From contig NW_005199601.1 in the NCBI RefSeq assembly GCF_000372725.1, forward strand, positions 621,868 through 685,867: 64,000 nucleotides of DNA, read 5' to 3'. Under the pieces are notes generated by a model. It saw only the letters and a program-made list of their open reading frames with translations, had not been told where the DNA came from and made no database searches. The translations under genes were made by a program, and so were the position numbers. Within the stretch, counting starts at the first letter, position 1, and the number at the start of each line of letters is the position of its first letter. Positions 38,759 through 50,515 of this stretch are shown here, piece after piece. The DNA comes from Emiliania huxleyi CCMP1516 (lineage: Eukaryota > Haptophyta > Isochrysidales > Noelaerhabdaceae).

Positions 38759-39605
38759 CTGCTCGGTACCCCCCCTGCACAACTAAGCTCATGGCCAACC
38801 CCCCCCCCCCAGCAGCAGCGCTCTGCTGCTGGGGGGGTCGAGACCCCCCCCCAGCAGCAGCGCTCTGCTGCTGGGGGGGTCGGGACCCCCCCCCCAGCAG
38901 GAGCGCTCGCTCTGCCTGTGTGGGGGGTGCTGGCATCTGTACAGACAGCAGCTGTAAGTTGCATGCGTTCCAGTGGCGAGAATTTATGGTCGGCATCAAA
39001 ATCAGTGGTCTCACCGGCGGGCCCTCCTACTGCCAACCGGGAGGTGCGGGGCACGCCAGCCTCTCTTCTACGCCTCTCGTGCCTCGCGGCGCCTCTGCTT
39101 CAAGGGGGGAAGATACGGCTCTCGCAGCCCATCATAGTTACGCCGTGGCACAGCGGGGATCACAGCGGGCTGTACAAGATATTGTTCCCTATCTTCGCAT
39201 GCTCGTCATTGGTGATATCCGTGCGAGGTCATACGCCACAGGCCAGCAATCACTCGATGATGAGACTACACTGATGTATAGGCGCACATGTGGTATTACA
39301 AGATAGACTCACATGGTCACAAGTGTTAGTAAAACGCCAGCACTCGACACGACGAAGGTGTATTGGGCTCGAAGGCGCGGTGAACACAACCGCCTCGAGC
39401 GTACCGCTCAAATACGAGCCGAGGGAGGAGGGGGGGGGGGGGGGGGGGGCCCCCAAAAAAACGGGAAAACTGGGCCCCGGGCCCCCCCCTGCTGGGGGGG
39501 TCGGGACCCCCCCCCAGCAGCAGCGCTCTGCTGCTGGGGGGGTCAGACCCCCCCCCCTAGCAGCAGGGATGAGCTTAGTTGTGCAGGGGGGGTACCGAGC
39601 AGTGT
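38759..39605. mobile_element. Non-autonomous element with long terminal inverted repeats
   Basis: Left end CTGCTCGGTACC, then CCTGCACAACTAAGCTCAT. The right end (39568-39605) is the inverse: ATGAGCTTAGTTGTGCAGG then GGTACCGAGCAG. Inside each arm are hairpin units AGCAGCAGCGCTCTGCTGCT bordered by C7-C10 and G7 runs (38812-38910 and 39480-39560). The roughly 540-bp core has no transposase. It looks like a foldback or MITE-type element of about 850 bp. No clear target-site duplication: the left flank is a CT tract. Confidence 0.75.
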
Positions 39606-41062
39606 GCGGCCGCTCCAATCAATCAGCCAGACTGTCTGTGCTTGTGCGTCTTGGGGTTGTGTTTTTCTGTCGAAGGCGAGGTCGAACTACCACAGCACCG
39701 CGGCAGCAGTTTCGTGTCGTGGCTGGCCACATCTGCCACGTTTGTGCAGTGCTTCTTCCGAATTCCTACTCGTAACCCGGCCGGTGAAACCCACGCTAAC
39801 CCGGCGCTTATCGACAGACTACTCACACCAGAGGAGAGAAATCGAACAAATGGCGTTACCCTTATAAGTCTCTCGTGTCCGCGCCGGCGCTGTTTTAAGG
39901 ATTCTTTTAACTGTGAATCGTGCGTGTGCGAGAGAGTTTTGTTGTAAAATTCTTTTAACCGTAGAACGTCCCCCACCTGAACACCGCCCGCCGACGATCG
40001 ATCAGTCCACAATCGTAGGCCCGCACCCCGCAGCGACCCGCAGCGATGGATGCCGCCCCCCACGGCCCCTACGGCCGACGCGCCGATGCACGACCGGCCT
40101 CCGTCGGACGGCTCTCCGGCCTCTCCGGCCGCTGCCGCCCGCGCAGCCGCGCTGCTGCCGATCCGGTCCCCTTGTGGCGGGCCACCCTGTCCAGAAAGGC
40201 ATGGATGCCAATCTGGGGTCTCTCGACCGAGTCTATGAGTCCTGGCCGCTCCCGGTGATGGTTAAGGCTGTAGAACCACGCGACGGAGATGGTGCGGGGG
40301 TACGGGTGTTCCAGGAGGTCACGACACGCACCGACCCTTCACGAACCGAAAGGCTGCACCCGGGGAAGGCACAGTAATCCGGCACCGTGTTGGGCGCCCC
40401 GTTCCGTCTGGGGCTAGGTCGGCTCAGGGCCCCGTCCACCTCCCTCCCACTTGGCGCGTGATGATGAGGAGGTGCCACCCAGACCAGCCAGGGCAAGGGC
40501 GGAGGGCGAGGGCGGAGGGCGGGATGGGCGCCAAGCGGGAGGGAGCGGGCGGAGTGGAACGTACAGATGGGGGATGGTGAAGGCGGAGGGGCGGGAAGCG
40601 GGGAGGACGGCGGGAGGGTGGAAGTCGGCATGGGCGGGCGGTGGGTGGTTTGGTAGGGCAGGGGGGAGGGCGAGGGGTGGAGTAGGGGGGCGGTGGGGAC
40701 GGGGGCGGCGAAGGAGAGGGTTGCGGCGGGAAAGGGAGCGTGGGGAGGCTGGCGGAGGCGTGGGCGAGGTGGAGGGTGGCGGCGGCGTGAGGGGTGGCGG
40801 CGGCGGTGTGGTGGAGGTGGAGGGCGGCGGCGGCGTCGGCTGGCGGGCGGTACGGCCGCCGGCGGCCGCTGCACCCGCGCCTTCCCTCGCGGGCGCCGTC
40901 GCGCCGCGCGCGCCCAACTCTGCTGGCACACGGCACGCGTCGTCACACAACCGCGGAGAACAGGCGGTGCTGTGCGTGAAGCGCGCGCGATCTCGTACTT
41001 TTAAGGCTGGATCCGGCCATTCCAAGGGTATACCTTTGAGAATCCCCAGCGTCCCACCCTCC
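39606..41062. other. No gene recognised; G-rich purine region
   Basis: 39606-39900 has short frames only. Repeat D copy 2 is at 39908-39965. From 40490 to 40860 the plus strand is a purine- and G-rich chain of GGCGGAGGGCGAG-type units with long Pro/Ala/Arg frames on the minus strand that I regard as spurious. Confidence 0.45.
39908..39965 (+). repeat. Dispersed repeat D, copy 2
   Basis: TGTGAATCGTGCGTGTGCGA, GAGAGTTTTG, TAAAATTCTTTTAACCG. Nearly identical to 20047-20120 apart from a deleted segment. Confidence 0.75.
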
Positions 41063-41150
41063 TAGTCACACTCTCAATTTCTCGACTGGCCAACACGAAG
41101 TGCTGCGATCGGGGGTGGCCCATTTCTTGTTTCCTTTCTTTTTTTGGGCC
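41063..41150 (+). repeat. Dispersed repeat C, copy 2
   Basis: CTAGTCACACTCTCAATTTC, then CCAACACGAAGTGCTGCGAT and GGGGGTGGCCCATTTCTTG, matching 28158-28245 with a few substitutions. Confidence 0.85.
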
Positions 41151-42123
41151 CTGTGGGCACCCTAACACTGAGAGAGTGAAGGGGGTGAACCGTGCCATCC
41201 TCGATCGCCGTGCAAAGCTCGCTTCCGAGCTCAAAACGCCGCGCGTAGGGCCCTTAGGGGCCTAGAGAACACAACCCCCTCTCTCTTTTCTCCCAGTAAG
41301 CTATACGTACGTACACTGAAAATGGGGGAAAACGGGGATTGGCGCCGGAAAGTTTACAGCAAGGTTCGGCGCGATTCGCCGAAATTCTGAGCTCTCCGCG
41401 CGATGCGAGAGATTCCCTTTAAGCTGCTCGAGAGCTGACCCTGATCGCGACCGTTGGTACATCACCGCCGGTTTCCTGACCGACGCGCACGAGAACGGCG
41501 GAAAGAACGATGTGAGGCTCTTGGTGGGCGAGATGAGCGCGTTCCGGCAGATACATCGGCCGCAGCGAGGCTCGCTCGTAGTTGCAAGCTGTAGATCTGC
41601 CATCGACACCCCTACCCCTCATCAAGAGAAACACAGCCCTCCATCCGGCGACAACTTTGATCAACGGGGTTGACTTCTTGTCGCCAAGCACGGCGGCGGC
41701 GGCCACTCGCGCTTCATGTGAGCCTCGCCTGCCCTGCCGTCCCCCGCCCCCTTGCCGAGCCCTTCCCTTGACTCCTGCCTCACACACTCGAGCCTCGTTC
41801 GCTTCCAGGCGCTGCTCACCAAGGACCTCAACGTCTAGTCGTGTGGGTGGTGCCGGTCATGCCGCGCCGCCCACACGACCACTCAGACTCCACACACGGA
41901 TAGCTCATGACTAGCTGTGGCCGCGGGCGGGGCCGGGGGAACCTTTGTGGGTTGAAAAAACATTTATCGGAGCGGCCCTGATAATTTGCGTACAAGCCTG
42001 AACACCTCGCTCTGCTAATGAGCCGCAGCACCTTCGCGTCCACTGTCCCGCCTGTGTGGCTGTGTTGTGAAACTGTCCCCGATCCGCGAAGCGCGATCCC
42101 TCCGAGGCAGCTCAGTGGACATG
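41151..42123. other. 3' flank of DDB1; possible small plus-strand gene
   Basis: A plus-strand stretch reads DRWYITAGFLTDAHENGG then VRLLVGEMSAFRQIHRPQ (41445-41560), followed by LINGVDFLSPSTAAAATR. After a CTTCCAG acceptor near 41810 it reads ALLTKDLNV and a stop at 41838. These could be exons of a small gene convergent with DDB1, but no start or family is clear. Confidence 0.35.
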
Positions 42124-45100
42124 TCAGTGGAGGCGCGCCAGCTGCTCGATGACACGCGAGAGCTGTTCGGCGGTCATGTCGAGCCCAGCGACGACCTAGG
42201 CGCGGTGAGGTGAGGTCAACTCTCCAGACACAAGCGGAGAGGGCCAGGCTAGCCCTCTCGCAGCTGCACACATCTGAAGACAGGAGACCCACAGCTTTGA
42301 AAGTGCGAGGCCCGGTGTGCGTGAGCGAGCGAGCGAGCGAGCGAGGCGAGTGTGCGTGCGTGCGAGTGTGTGTGTGTGGGGGGGGGGGGGGGTGCGTCTC
42401 TGTTGTGCGTGGTGTGTGCGTGTGGCACGACCTCCTCCTTCTTGCGCGGCGGCAGGTCGAGGAAGGCCTCGATCAGGTCGCCATCGATGAAGCCGTGCGC
42501 GTCGGCGGTCTTCCGGTCGTTGACGAAGGAGCGCCACGACGCGTGAGAGAGCCCACCCACCCCCTTGACGACGCGGGAGAGCGCCGTCTGCACCTGCGCG
42601 GACGTGTCGCGGACGTGTCGCGGACGTGTCGCGGGCGAGTCGCGGACGCGCTGGGGAGAGGCGAGTCGCCGGGGAGGGGCGGGTCGCGCGCCTTTGCGAG
42701 CCGCACGTACAGCTCCTGCGGAAGTGAGGCGACCACGCCGACCACGCCGTTGACGGAGCCGTACAGCATCGTCGGCAGCGGCTCCGCGCCCGCCTCGCGC
42801 ATCTGCATGGTGAGGGAGCCGCGGCGGAAGCGGTTGACGAACTCGCCCAGGTGGAACTCGCACACCACCTCCAGCCTGCCCCGCTCCTCCTCGGTGGGCG
42901 CGTCGGCCCGCTTGCGAGCCGCGAAGAGGTTGAGCGCGTTCTCCGCGCCGAGGAAGGTGTCGTCGTCGAGGAAGGCGACCTAGGGTTAGGGTTAGGGTTA
43001 GGGTTCGGGTTAGGGTTAGGGTCAGGGTCAGTCGTCGTCGAGGCGACCGCGGTCATCCAGTTGGCGTTGACGTCGCGCGCCAGCTCGGTGAGCTCGCCCG
43101 CGGACCTGTTCACAGCTAGAGGTGTGAAGAGACGCTGTTCACAGCCAGAGGGCACCAGCTCGCCCCGCGGACCACTGCAGCAGCGTGATCGACTTCATCA
43201 GGTCGCCCACCAAGATGAAGTCGGCGCGCGCTTGCACGTACAACACCAGGATGTGGCCGCAGTGCTCCGCCCGCAGCGCCAGCCGCGGCGCACCCGCCTC
43301 CCACTCGAAGAGCTGCAGCTTGTTGTTCACGCCGGCGAGCAGCAGGCCAGACGACAGCTCGGCGAGTGAGTAGACGGCACCGCGCACCGCCGCCTCGTGC
43401 CGCAGCTCGAGCGAGCCCTCCTGCAGCCGAGGTGCAGCCGAGGTGCAGCCGAGGTGCAGCCGAGGTGCAGCCGAGGTGCAGCCGAGGTGCGGCCTTAGTG
43501 CGGCCTTAGTGCGGCCTTAGTGCGGCCTTAGTGCGGCCTTTGTGCGGCCTTAGTGCGGCCTTAGTGCGGCCGAGGTGCGGCCGAGGTGCGGCCGAGGTGC
43601 AGCCGAGGTGCGGCCGAGGTGCGGCCGAGGTGCGGCCTTAGTGCGGCCTTAGTGCGGCCGAGGTGCGGCCGAGGTGCGGCCGAGGTGCGGCCGAGGTGCG
43701 GCCGAGGTGCGGCCGAGGTTGGTGCAGCTCGAGGCATAACCCTCCTGCAGCTCGAAGACGAGGATGCGGCCAGAGGTTGGCTCCGGCTCGTCGGGCAGGA
43801 TGTGCGCAGTGCCAACCACGATGTAGCCGCCTCCGCCGCCGCCGCCGAGCCCGCCCACGCTGCTGCCGGCGGCACCCTCGGCCGCCTCCTCCTCGCCGAG
43901 CCCCGACACGAGGATGGAGAGGCCCGCCTCGTCCGGAAGCAGGTGCGCCGACGCCAGCTCCGCAAAGGAGGAGTCGTCGAACACGCGCAGCTTGTACCTG
44001 GCGGGCGAGGAGCCAGGGGGTGAACCAGGCCGAGCGAGTCGGAGGGGCCGGAGGCGTCGAGCGCGCGCAGCTCGCACCGCTCGGTCTCCTCCCCCCCGGG
44101 CACAGCCCGCTCGCCCGCCGACGTGAGCAGCGCCAGCGCGCGCCGCGTTGGCAGAGGGGCGATGCGGCGCGGCTGCTCGCCGAGCCGGTAGGTGGACACC
44201 TGCGGCGAGAGACAGCCGAGGCCACAGCCGAGATACAGACGAGATACAGCCGAGATACAGCAGGGGTCACAGCCGAGATACAGACGAGATACAGCCGAGC
44301 CGGTAGCCTCAGATACTGCCGTCGGCTGTCTCTCGGCCGTCTCTCGGCCGTCTCTCGGCCGCCTCTCGGCTGCCTCTCGGCTGTCTCTCGGCTGCACCTC
44401 TGTATCTCGGCTGCATCTCATCTGCATCTCGGCTCCACTCTCCTGCGGCCGGCCGTACGAGCCGCCTCCCGAGATACTCGGGTGATCTCGGGTGATCTCG
44501 GGTGATCTCGGGTAAGCTCCTGCGGCCGGCGGTAAGAGCCGCCTCCCGAGCGCCGCGCGGGCGACAGCACGTTGCCAAGCAGCAGCGACTCCTGATGAAT
44601 CAAATCCCCATGAGCAGCGACGGCAGGAGTGACTAACACTGCCGAGCAGCCGCGGCTCCTCGTCGGCGGCGGCGAGGCAGCCCGGGAGGGCGTCACACGA
44701 GAAGGGCGCGAGGGCGTGAGCTGCGGGCAAGTTGACCTGTTGTCAACGGCACCCTCTTCTCTTCTCTTCTGCTCGACGTGAGCTGTGGGTTGGCCTGCTA
44801 TCAACGGCACCCTCTTCTCTTCTCTTCTGCTCGACGTGAGCTGTGGGTTGGCCTGCTATCAACGGCACCCTCTTCTCTTCTCTTCTGCTCGACGTGAGCT
44901 GTGGGTTGGCCTGCTATCAACGGCACCCTCTTCTCTTCTCTTCTGCTCGACGTGAGCTGTGGGTTGGCCTGCTATCAACGGCACCCTCTTCTCTTCTCTT
45001 CTGCTCGACGTGAGCTGTGGGTTGGCGTGGCTATCAACGGCACCCTCTTCTCTTCTCTTCTGCTCGACGTGAGCTGTGGGTTGGCCTGCTATCAACTGCA

Positions 45101-48100
45101 CCCTCTTCTCTTCTCTTCTGCTCGACGTGAGCTGTGGGTTGGCCTGCTATCAACGGCACCCTCTTCTCTTCTCTTCTGCTCGACGTGAGCTGTGGGTTGG
45201 CCTGCTATCAACGGCACCCTCTTCTCTTCTCTTCTGCTCGGCGTGAGCTGTGGGTTGGCCTGCTATCAACGGCACCCTCTTCTCTTCTCTTCTGCTCGAC
45301 GTGAGCTGTGGGTTGGCCTGCTATCAACTGCACCCTCTTCTCTTCTCTTCTGCTCGACGTGAGCTGTGGGTTGGCCTGCTATCAACGGCACCCTCTTCTC
45401 TTCTCTTCTGCTCGACGTGAGCTGTGGGTTGGCCTGCTATCAACGGCACCCTCTTCTCTTCTCTTCTGCTCGACGTGAGCTGTGGGTTGGCCTGCTATCA
45501 ACGGCACCCTCTTCTCTTCTCTTCTGCTCGACGTGAGCTGTGGGTTGGCCTGCTATCAACGGCACCCTCTTCTCTTCTCTTCTGCTCGACGTGAGCTGTG
45601 GGTTGGCGTGCTATCAACGGCACCCTCTTCTCTTCTCTTCTGCTCGACGTGAGCTGTGGGTTGGCCTGCTATCAACGGCACCCTCTTCTCTTCTCTTCTG
45701 CTCGACGTGAGCTGTGGGTTGGCCTGCTATCAACGGCACCCTCTTCTCTTCTCTTCTGCTCGACGTGAGCTGTGGGTTGGCCTGCTATCAACGGCACCCT
45801 CTTCTCTTCTCTTCTGCTCGACGTGAGCTGTGGGTTGGCCTGCTATCAACGGCACCCTCATCTCTTCTCTTCTGCTCGGCGTGAGCTGTGGGTTGGCCTG
45901 CTATCAACGGCACCCTCTTCTCTTCTCTTCTGCTCGACGTGAGCTGTGGGTTGGCCTGCTATCAACGGCACCCTCTTCTCTTCTCTTCTGCTCGACGTGA
46001 GCTGTGGGTTGGCCTGCTATCAACTGCACCCTCTTCTCTTCTCTTCTGCTCGACGTGAGCTGTGGGTTGGCCTGCTATCAACTGCACCCTCTTCTCTTCT
46101 CTTCTGCTCGACGTGAGCTGTGGGTTGGCCTGCTATCAACGGCACCCTCTTCTCTTCTCTTCTGCTCGACGTGAGCTGTGGGTTGGCCTGCTATCAACGG
46201 CACCCTCTTCTCTTCTCTTCTGCTCGACGTGAGCTGTGGGTTGGCCTGCTATCAACGGCACCCTCTTCTCTTCTCTTCTGCTCGACGTGAGCTGTGGGTT
46301 GGCCTGCTATCAACGGCACCCTCTTCTCTTCTCTTCTGCTCGACGTGAGCTGTGGGTTGGCCTGCTATCAACTGCACCCTCTTCTCTTCTCTTCTGCTCG
46401 ACGTGAGCTGTGGGTTGGCCTGCTATCAACGGCACCCTCTTCTCTTCTCTTCTGCTCGACGTGAGCTGTGGGTTGGCGTGGCTATCAACGGCACCCTCTT
46501 CTCTTCTCTTCTGCTCGACGTGAGCTGTGGGTTGGCCTGCTATCAACGGCACCCTCTTCTCTTCTCTTCTGCTCGACGTGAGCTGTGGGTTGGCGTGGCT
46601 ATCAACGGCACCCTCTTCTCTTCTCTTCTGCTCGACGTGAGCTGTGGGTTGGCCTGCTATCAACGGCACCCTCTTCTCTTCTCTTCTGCTCGACGTGAGC
46701 TGTGGGTTGGCCTGCTAACAACGGCACCCTCTTCTCTTCTCTTCTGCTCGACGTGAGCTGTGGGTTGGCCTGCTAACAACTGCACCCTCTTCTCTTCTGC
46801 TCGCGAGGAGTCAGGGCAGGCTCGCACCGACGAGAAGAGCAGCTGGCCTGCGGAGGCGTGCACCAGCGCTGGCCGCTCGGAGCAGCAAAACACGAGCGGC
46901 TCACCTATCGGGAGCCTCTCTCATGGGAAGAGGTGCTCCGCGCGTTCTCGAGTCTCCATGCGGAGCAGCAGAGCACGAGCGGCGCGCCGTCGTCGGCGGT
47001 GTACGCCACGAGCGAGAGCGGCTGTGTCGCTAGTGGAACAGCCTAACTCAGAGAGAGCTCTCGCGGTGGACGTCGCACACCAACGAACGAGCGGCTCTGT
47101 CGGCGGCGTGGCGACGCGGGGGCCGCCTTTGGCGCGCCGAGCACCGGCGCGGCGTCCTCCGCGGTCGGCAGCGGGAAGTAGAGCAGCTTGCCGTCGCCGA
47201 GTCCGCAGAGCAGGTACTCGTGCGGCGCCTAGTCTCGGCTAGGAAGTGTCTAGGAAGTGTCTAGCAAGTGGCTAGCAGGTACTCGTGCGGCGCCTAGTCT
47301 CGGCTAGCAAGTGTCTAGCAAGTGTCTAGCAAGTGGCTAGCAGGTACTCGTGCGGCGCCTAGTCTCGGCTAGGAAGTGTCTAGCAAGTGGCTAGCAGGTA
47401 CTCGTGCGGCGCCTAGTCTCGGCTAGGAAGTGTCTAGGAAGTGTCTAGCAAGTGTCTAGCAGGTACTCGTGCGGCGCCTAGTCTCGGCTAGGAAGTGTCT
47501 AGCAAGTGTCTAGCAAGTGTCTAGCAGGTACTCGTGCGGCGCCTAGTCTCGGCTAGGAAGTGTCTAGCAAGTGTCTAGCAAGTGTCTAGCAAGTGTCTAG
47601 CAAGTGGCTAGCAGGTACTCGTGCGGCGCCTAGTCTCGGCTAGCAAGTGGCTAGCAAGTGTCTAGCAAGTGGCTAGCAGGTACTCGTGCGGCGCCTAGTC
47701 TCGGCTAGGAAGTGTCTAGGAAGTGTCTAGCAAGTGGCTAGCAGGTACTCGTGCGGCGCCTAGTCTCGGCTAGCAAGTGTCTAGCAAGTGTCTAGGAAGT
47801 GTCTAGCAGGTACTCGTGCGGCGCCTAGTCTCGGCTAGCAAGTGTCTAGCAAGTGTCTAGCAAGTGGCTCGTGCGGCGCCTAGTCTCGGCTAGGAAGTGT
47901 CTAGGAAGTGTCTAGCAAGTGGCTAGCAGGTACTCGTGCGGCGCCTAGTCTCGGCTAGGAAGTGTCTAGGAAGTGTCTAGCAAGTGTCTAGCAGGTACTC
48001 GTGAAGCGCCTAGTCTCGGCTAGGAAGTGTCTAGGAAGTGTCTAGCAAGTGGCTAGCAGGTACTCGTGCGGCGCCTAGTCTCGGCTAGGAAGTGTCTAGG

Positions 48101-50441
48101 AAGTGTCTAGGAAGTGTCTAGCAAGTGGCTAGCAGGTACTCGTGCGGCGCCTAGTCTCGGCTAGGAAGTGTCTAGGAAGTGTCTAGGAAGTGTCTAGCAA
48201 GTGGCTAGCAGGTACTCGTGCGGCGCCTAGTCTCGGCTAGGAAGTGTCTAGGAAGTGTCTAGGAAGTGTCTAGCAAGTGGCTAGCAGGTACTCGTGCGGC
48301 GCCTAGTCTCGGCTAGGAAGTGTCTAGGAAGTGTCTAGCAAGTGTCTAGGAAGTGTCTAGCAAGTGGCTAGCAGGTACTCGTGCGGCGCCTAGTCTCGGG
48401 GCGGCTCCTCTCGGCTCCTCTCGGCGCAAGCTGTCTTGCGGAGAGGGAGGGAGCGGAGTGCAGCGCCGCGGCGGGCGCGTAGAAGGCGAGAGAGCGCGGG
48501 ACGACGCCCTTGTCTCCGAGCGGGGTGGTGCCGCAAGGCGCGAGCGAGGGGAGCGAGAGGAGAGACAGGGAAAACGACGTCCACGAACCGACCGCCGCCA
48601 GGAGGGGCTCGCCGCCGCACGCGCCTGCTGACAAACGGACGCGGTCATTCACACTTGCTCCTCGGCAAGACAGGCCGCAAGGGCCTTCGCCGCTGCGGGC
48701 CGCGCCTCCCGAGTCCGTCTCCATCGGCACGTCCGCGTCGGACGCGTCCAAGGACGCGTCTGGCGGGGAGGGGGCGGCGGCGGGCGGGCGCAGAGCGAGG
48801 CACGCGACCTGTGAACAATCAGGTGTGAACAATGAGGAGTCACGAGCCTGCTGACGGGCGGGGAGGGGCAGGGCGGGGCGAGGAGACCTCATGCTCGAAC
48901 GCGCGTGTCGCGAGCAGCGCGATCGGCTCGCCGGCCGCCGGGTCGCACCGGAGCAGCGCGACGGTGCGGCCTATGCCTCAGCCGTAGCAACGATGCCTGC
49001 GAGTGCTCTATGCAAGACCCGGAGCAGCGCGGCGGTGCGGCCGGCGGTGGCGAGGAGGAGGGTGGTGCCGTGCGCGGCAGCGAGGGTGATGGCGGCTCCG
49101 TCAGGCGGCGACCAGACCCCGAGCTGAGCGAGGGAGGCGGCATCGAGCAGCAGCAGGCAGCGCGACGTCGCCTGCACAATGGCGGCGCCGCCGGCGAGCG
49201 AGGCTGCAAACACAGTCGCGCTCTCCGTGTCGAAGCCGCCCCCCTCCTCCACCTCGGCCAAATGGTCGCCCTCCTCCTCGTCGCGCGCCATCGCGAGCAG
49301 CCTGTTCACAGGAGGAGTGGCTAGGAAGCGGCCAGGAAGTGTCCAGGAACTGTCCCCCTCGCGAGCAGCCTTGTCTCCGACACAAACGACAGCACCAGCC
49401 GTGCCGGGGCGACGCCGCCGCCGCTGCCACCGCCGCCGCCGCCACAGCCGGAGGCGTGCAGCGACCACATCGCCTTGACGCCGGGCAGGGGGAGCGACGC
49501 CCGCTCGTCGAAGGCGACGCCCGAACGGACGACGCGGATCGAGCCTATGCTTGCTTCCCTTAAGGCCTTCCCACTTGCGGGCTAGTGCAGCCGAAGGGAG
49601 GGCCCGCACGGTGCCGTCCCGGCGCGTGCCCGAGCAAGTGACGACCTGCCCCTGCCCCTGCCCCTCTGGGTCGAGGACCTAGACACTTCCTAGACACCTC
49701 GCAGACGCTTCCTAGGCACTTCCTAGACAGTTCCGGGTCGAGGACCGCGAAGTCGACGATCGGGCCGAGGTTCTCCCACCTCGCCAGCTCGGAGAAGTAG
49801 GAGCCGTCCTCGTGCGCCTCTGTAGAGAGAGAGAGCAGCACCTACCCACGGCACGGAAGTGTCCCGGAACTGTCCCGGAGGTGTCCAGGAAGTGTCTAGG
49901 AAGTCGAGGGAGAGAGCAGCACCTACCCGGAGCTGTCCCGGAACTGTCTAGGAAGTGTCTAGGAGGTGTCTAGGAAGGAAGTCGAGAGGCTAGAGCAGCA
50001 CCTACCCACGGCCCTCCGACGGGTGCGCTAGCGGTCCGGGCTCGTCCTCGCCGCTAGAGCGAGAGCGGCCACCGCGTCGGCGCAGCTCGAGCCGAGGTAG
50101 ACCACGCCGTTGTCGAGGTAGCAGATGGCGGACGCGGCGACGGTCTGGCCGAGCCGCTCGAGCGTGAGCGATGTCACCTCGGCGCGGTCCGTCAAGCCGA
50201 TGGCGAGGACGTAGAGCGTCCCCGCCTATAGGAGGTGTCTAGGAAGTGTCTCGCAAGTGTCTAGGAAGTGTCTAGGACGTAGAGCGTCCCCGCCGCGTCG
50301 GAGAGGAGCCACCGCGTCCCGTCTGGGTCCACGCGGCCGTGGGCTCGGAAGAGAGTCGGCGCACCCGACGCAGAGACCTGTGAAGGTGAAGGATGGGGGG
50401 GCGTCCCGTCCCTCCGAGGATTCGCCGGAGGCTCGAGCAGA

Positions 50442-50515
<74 letters not shown>

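Noticed and set aside
40233-41025. Pro/Ala-rich minus-strand ORFs of 170-237 codons
   Set aside because: They read through a plus-strand purine tract that is stop-free by composition. There is no domain and no plausible initiation context.
42981-43030. Chromosome end or assembly artefact at the TTAGGG tract
   Set aside because: Coding sequence of the same gene continues in frame on both sides, with duplicated exon text at the borders, so the tract is interstitial.
44735-46800. CRISPR-like appearance of a long array of near-identical ~58-bp units
   Set aside because: There are no unique spacers between repeats: units abut directly. The array lies in an intron of a eukaryotic gene, and no cas-like gene exists in the window.
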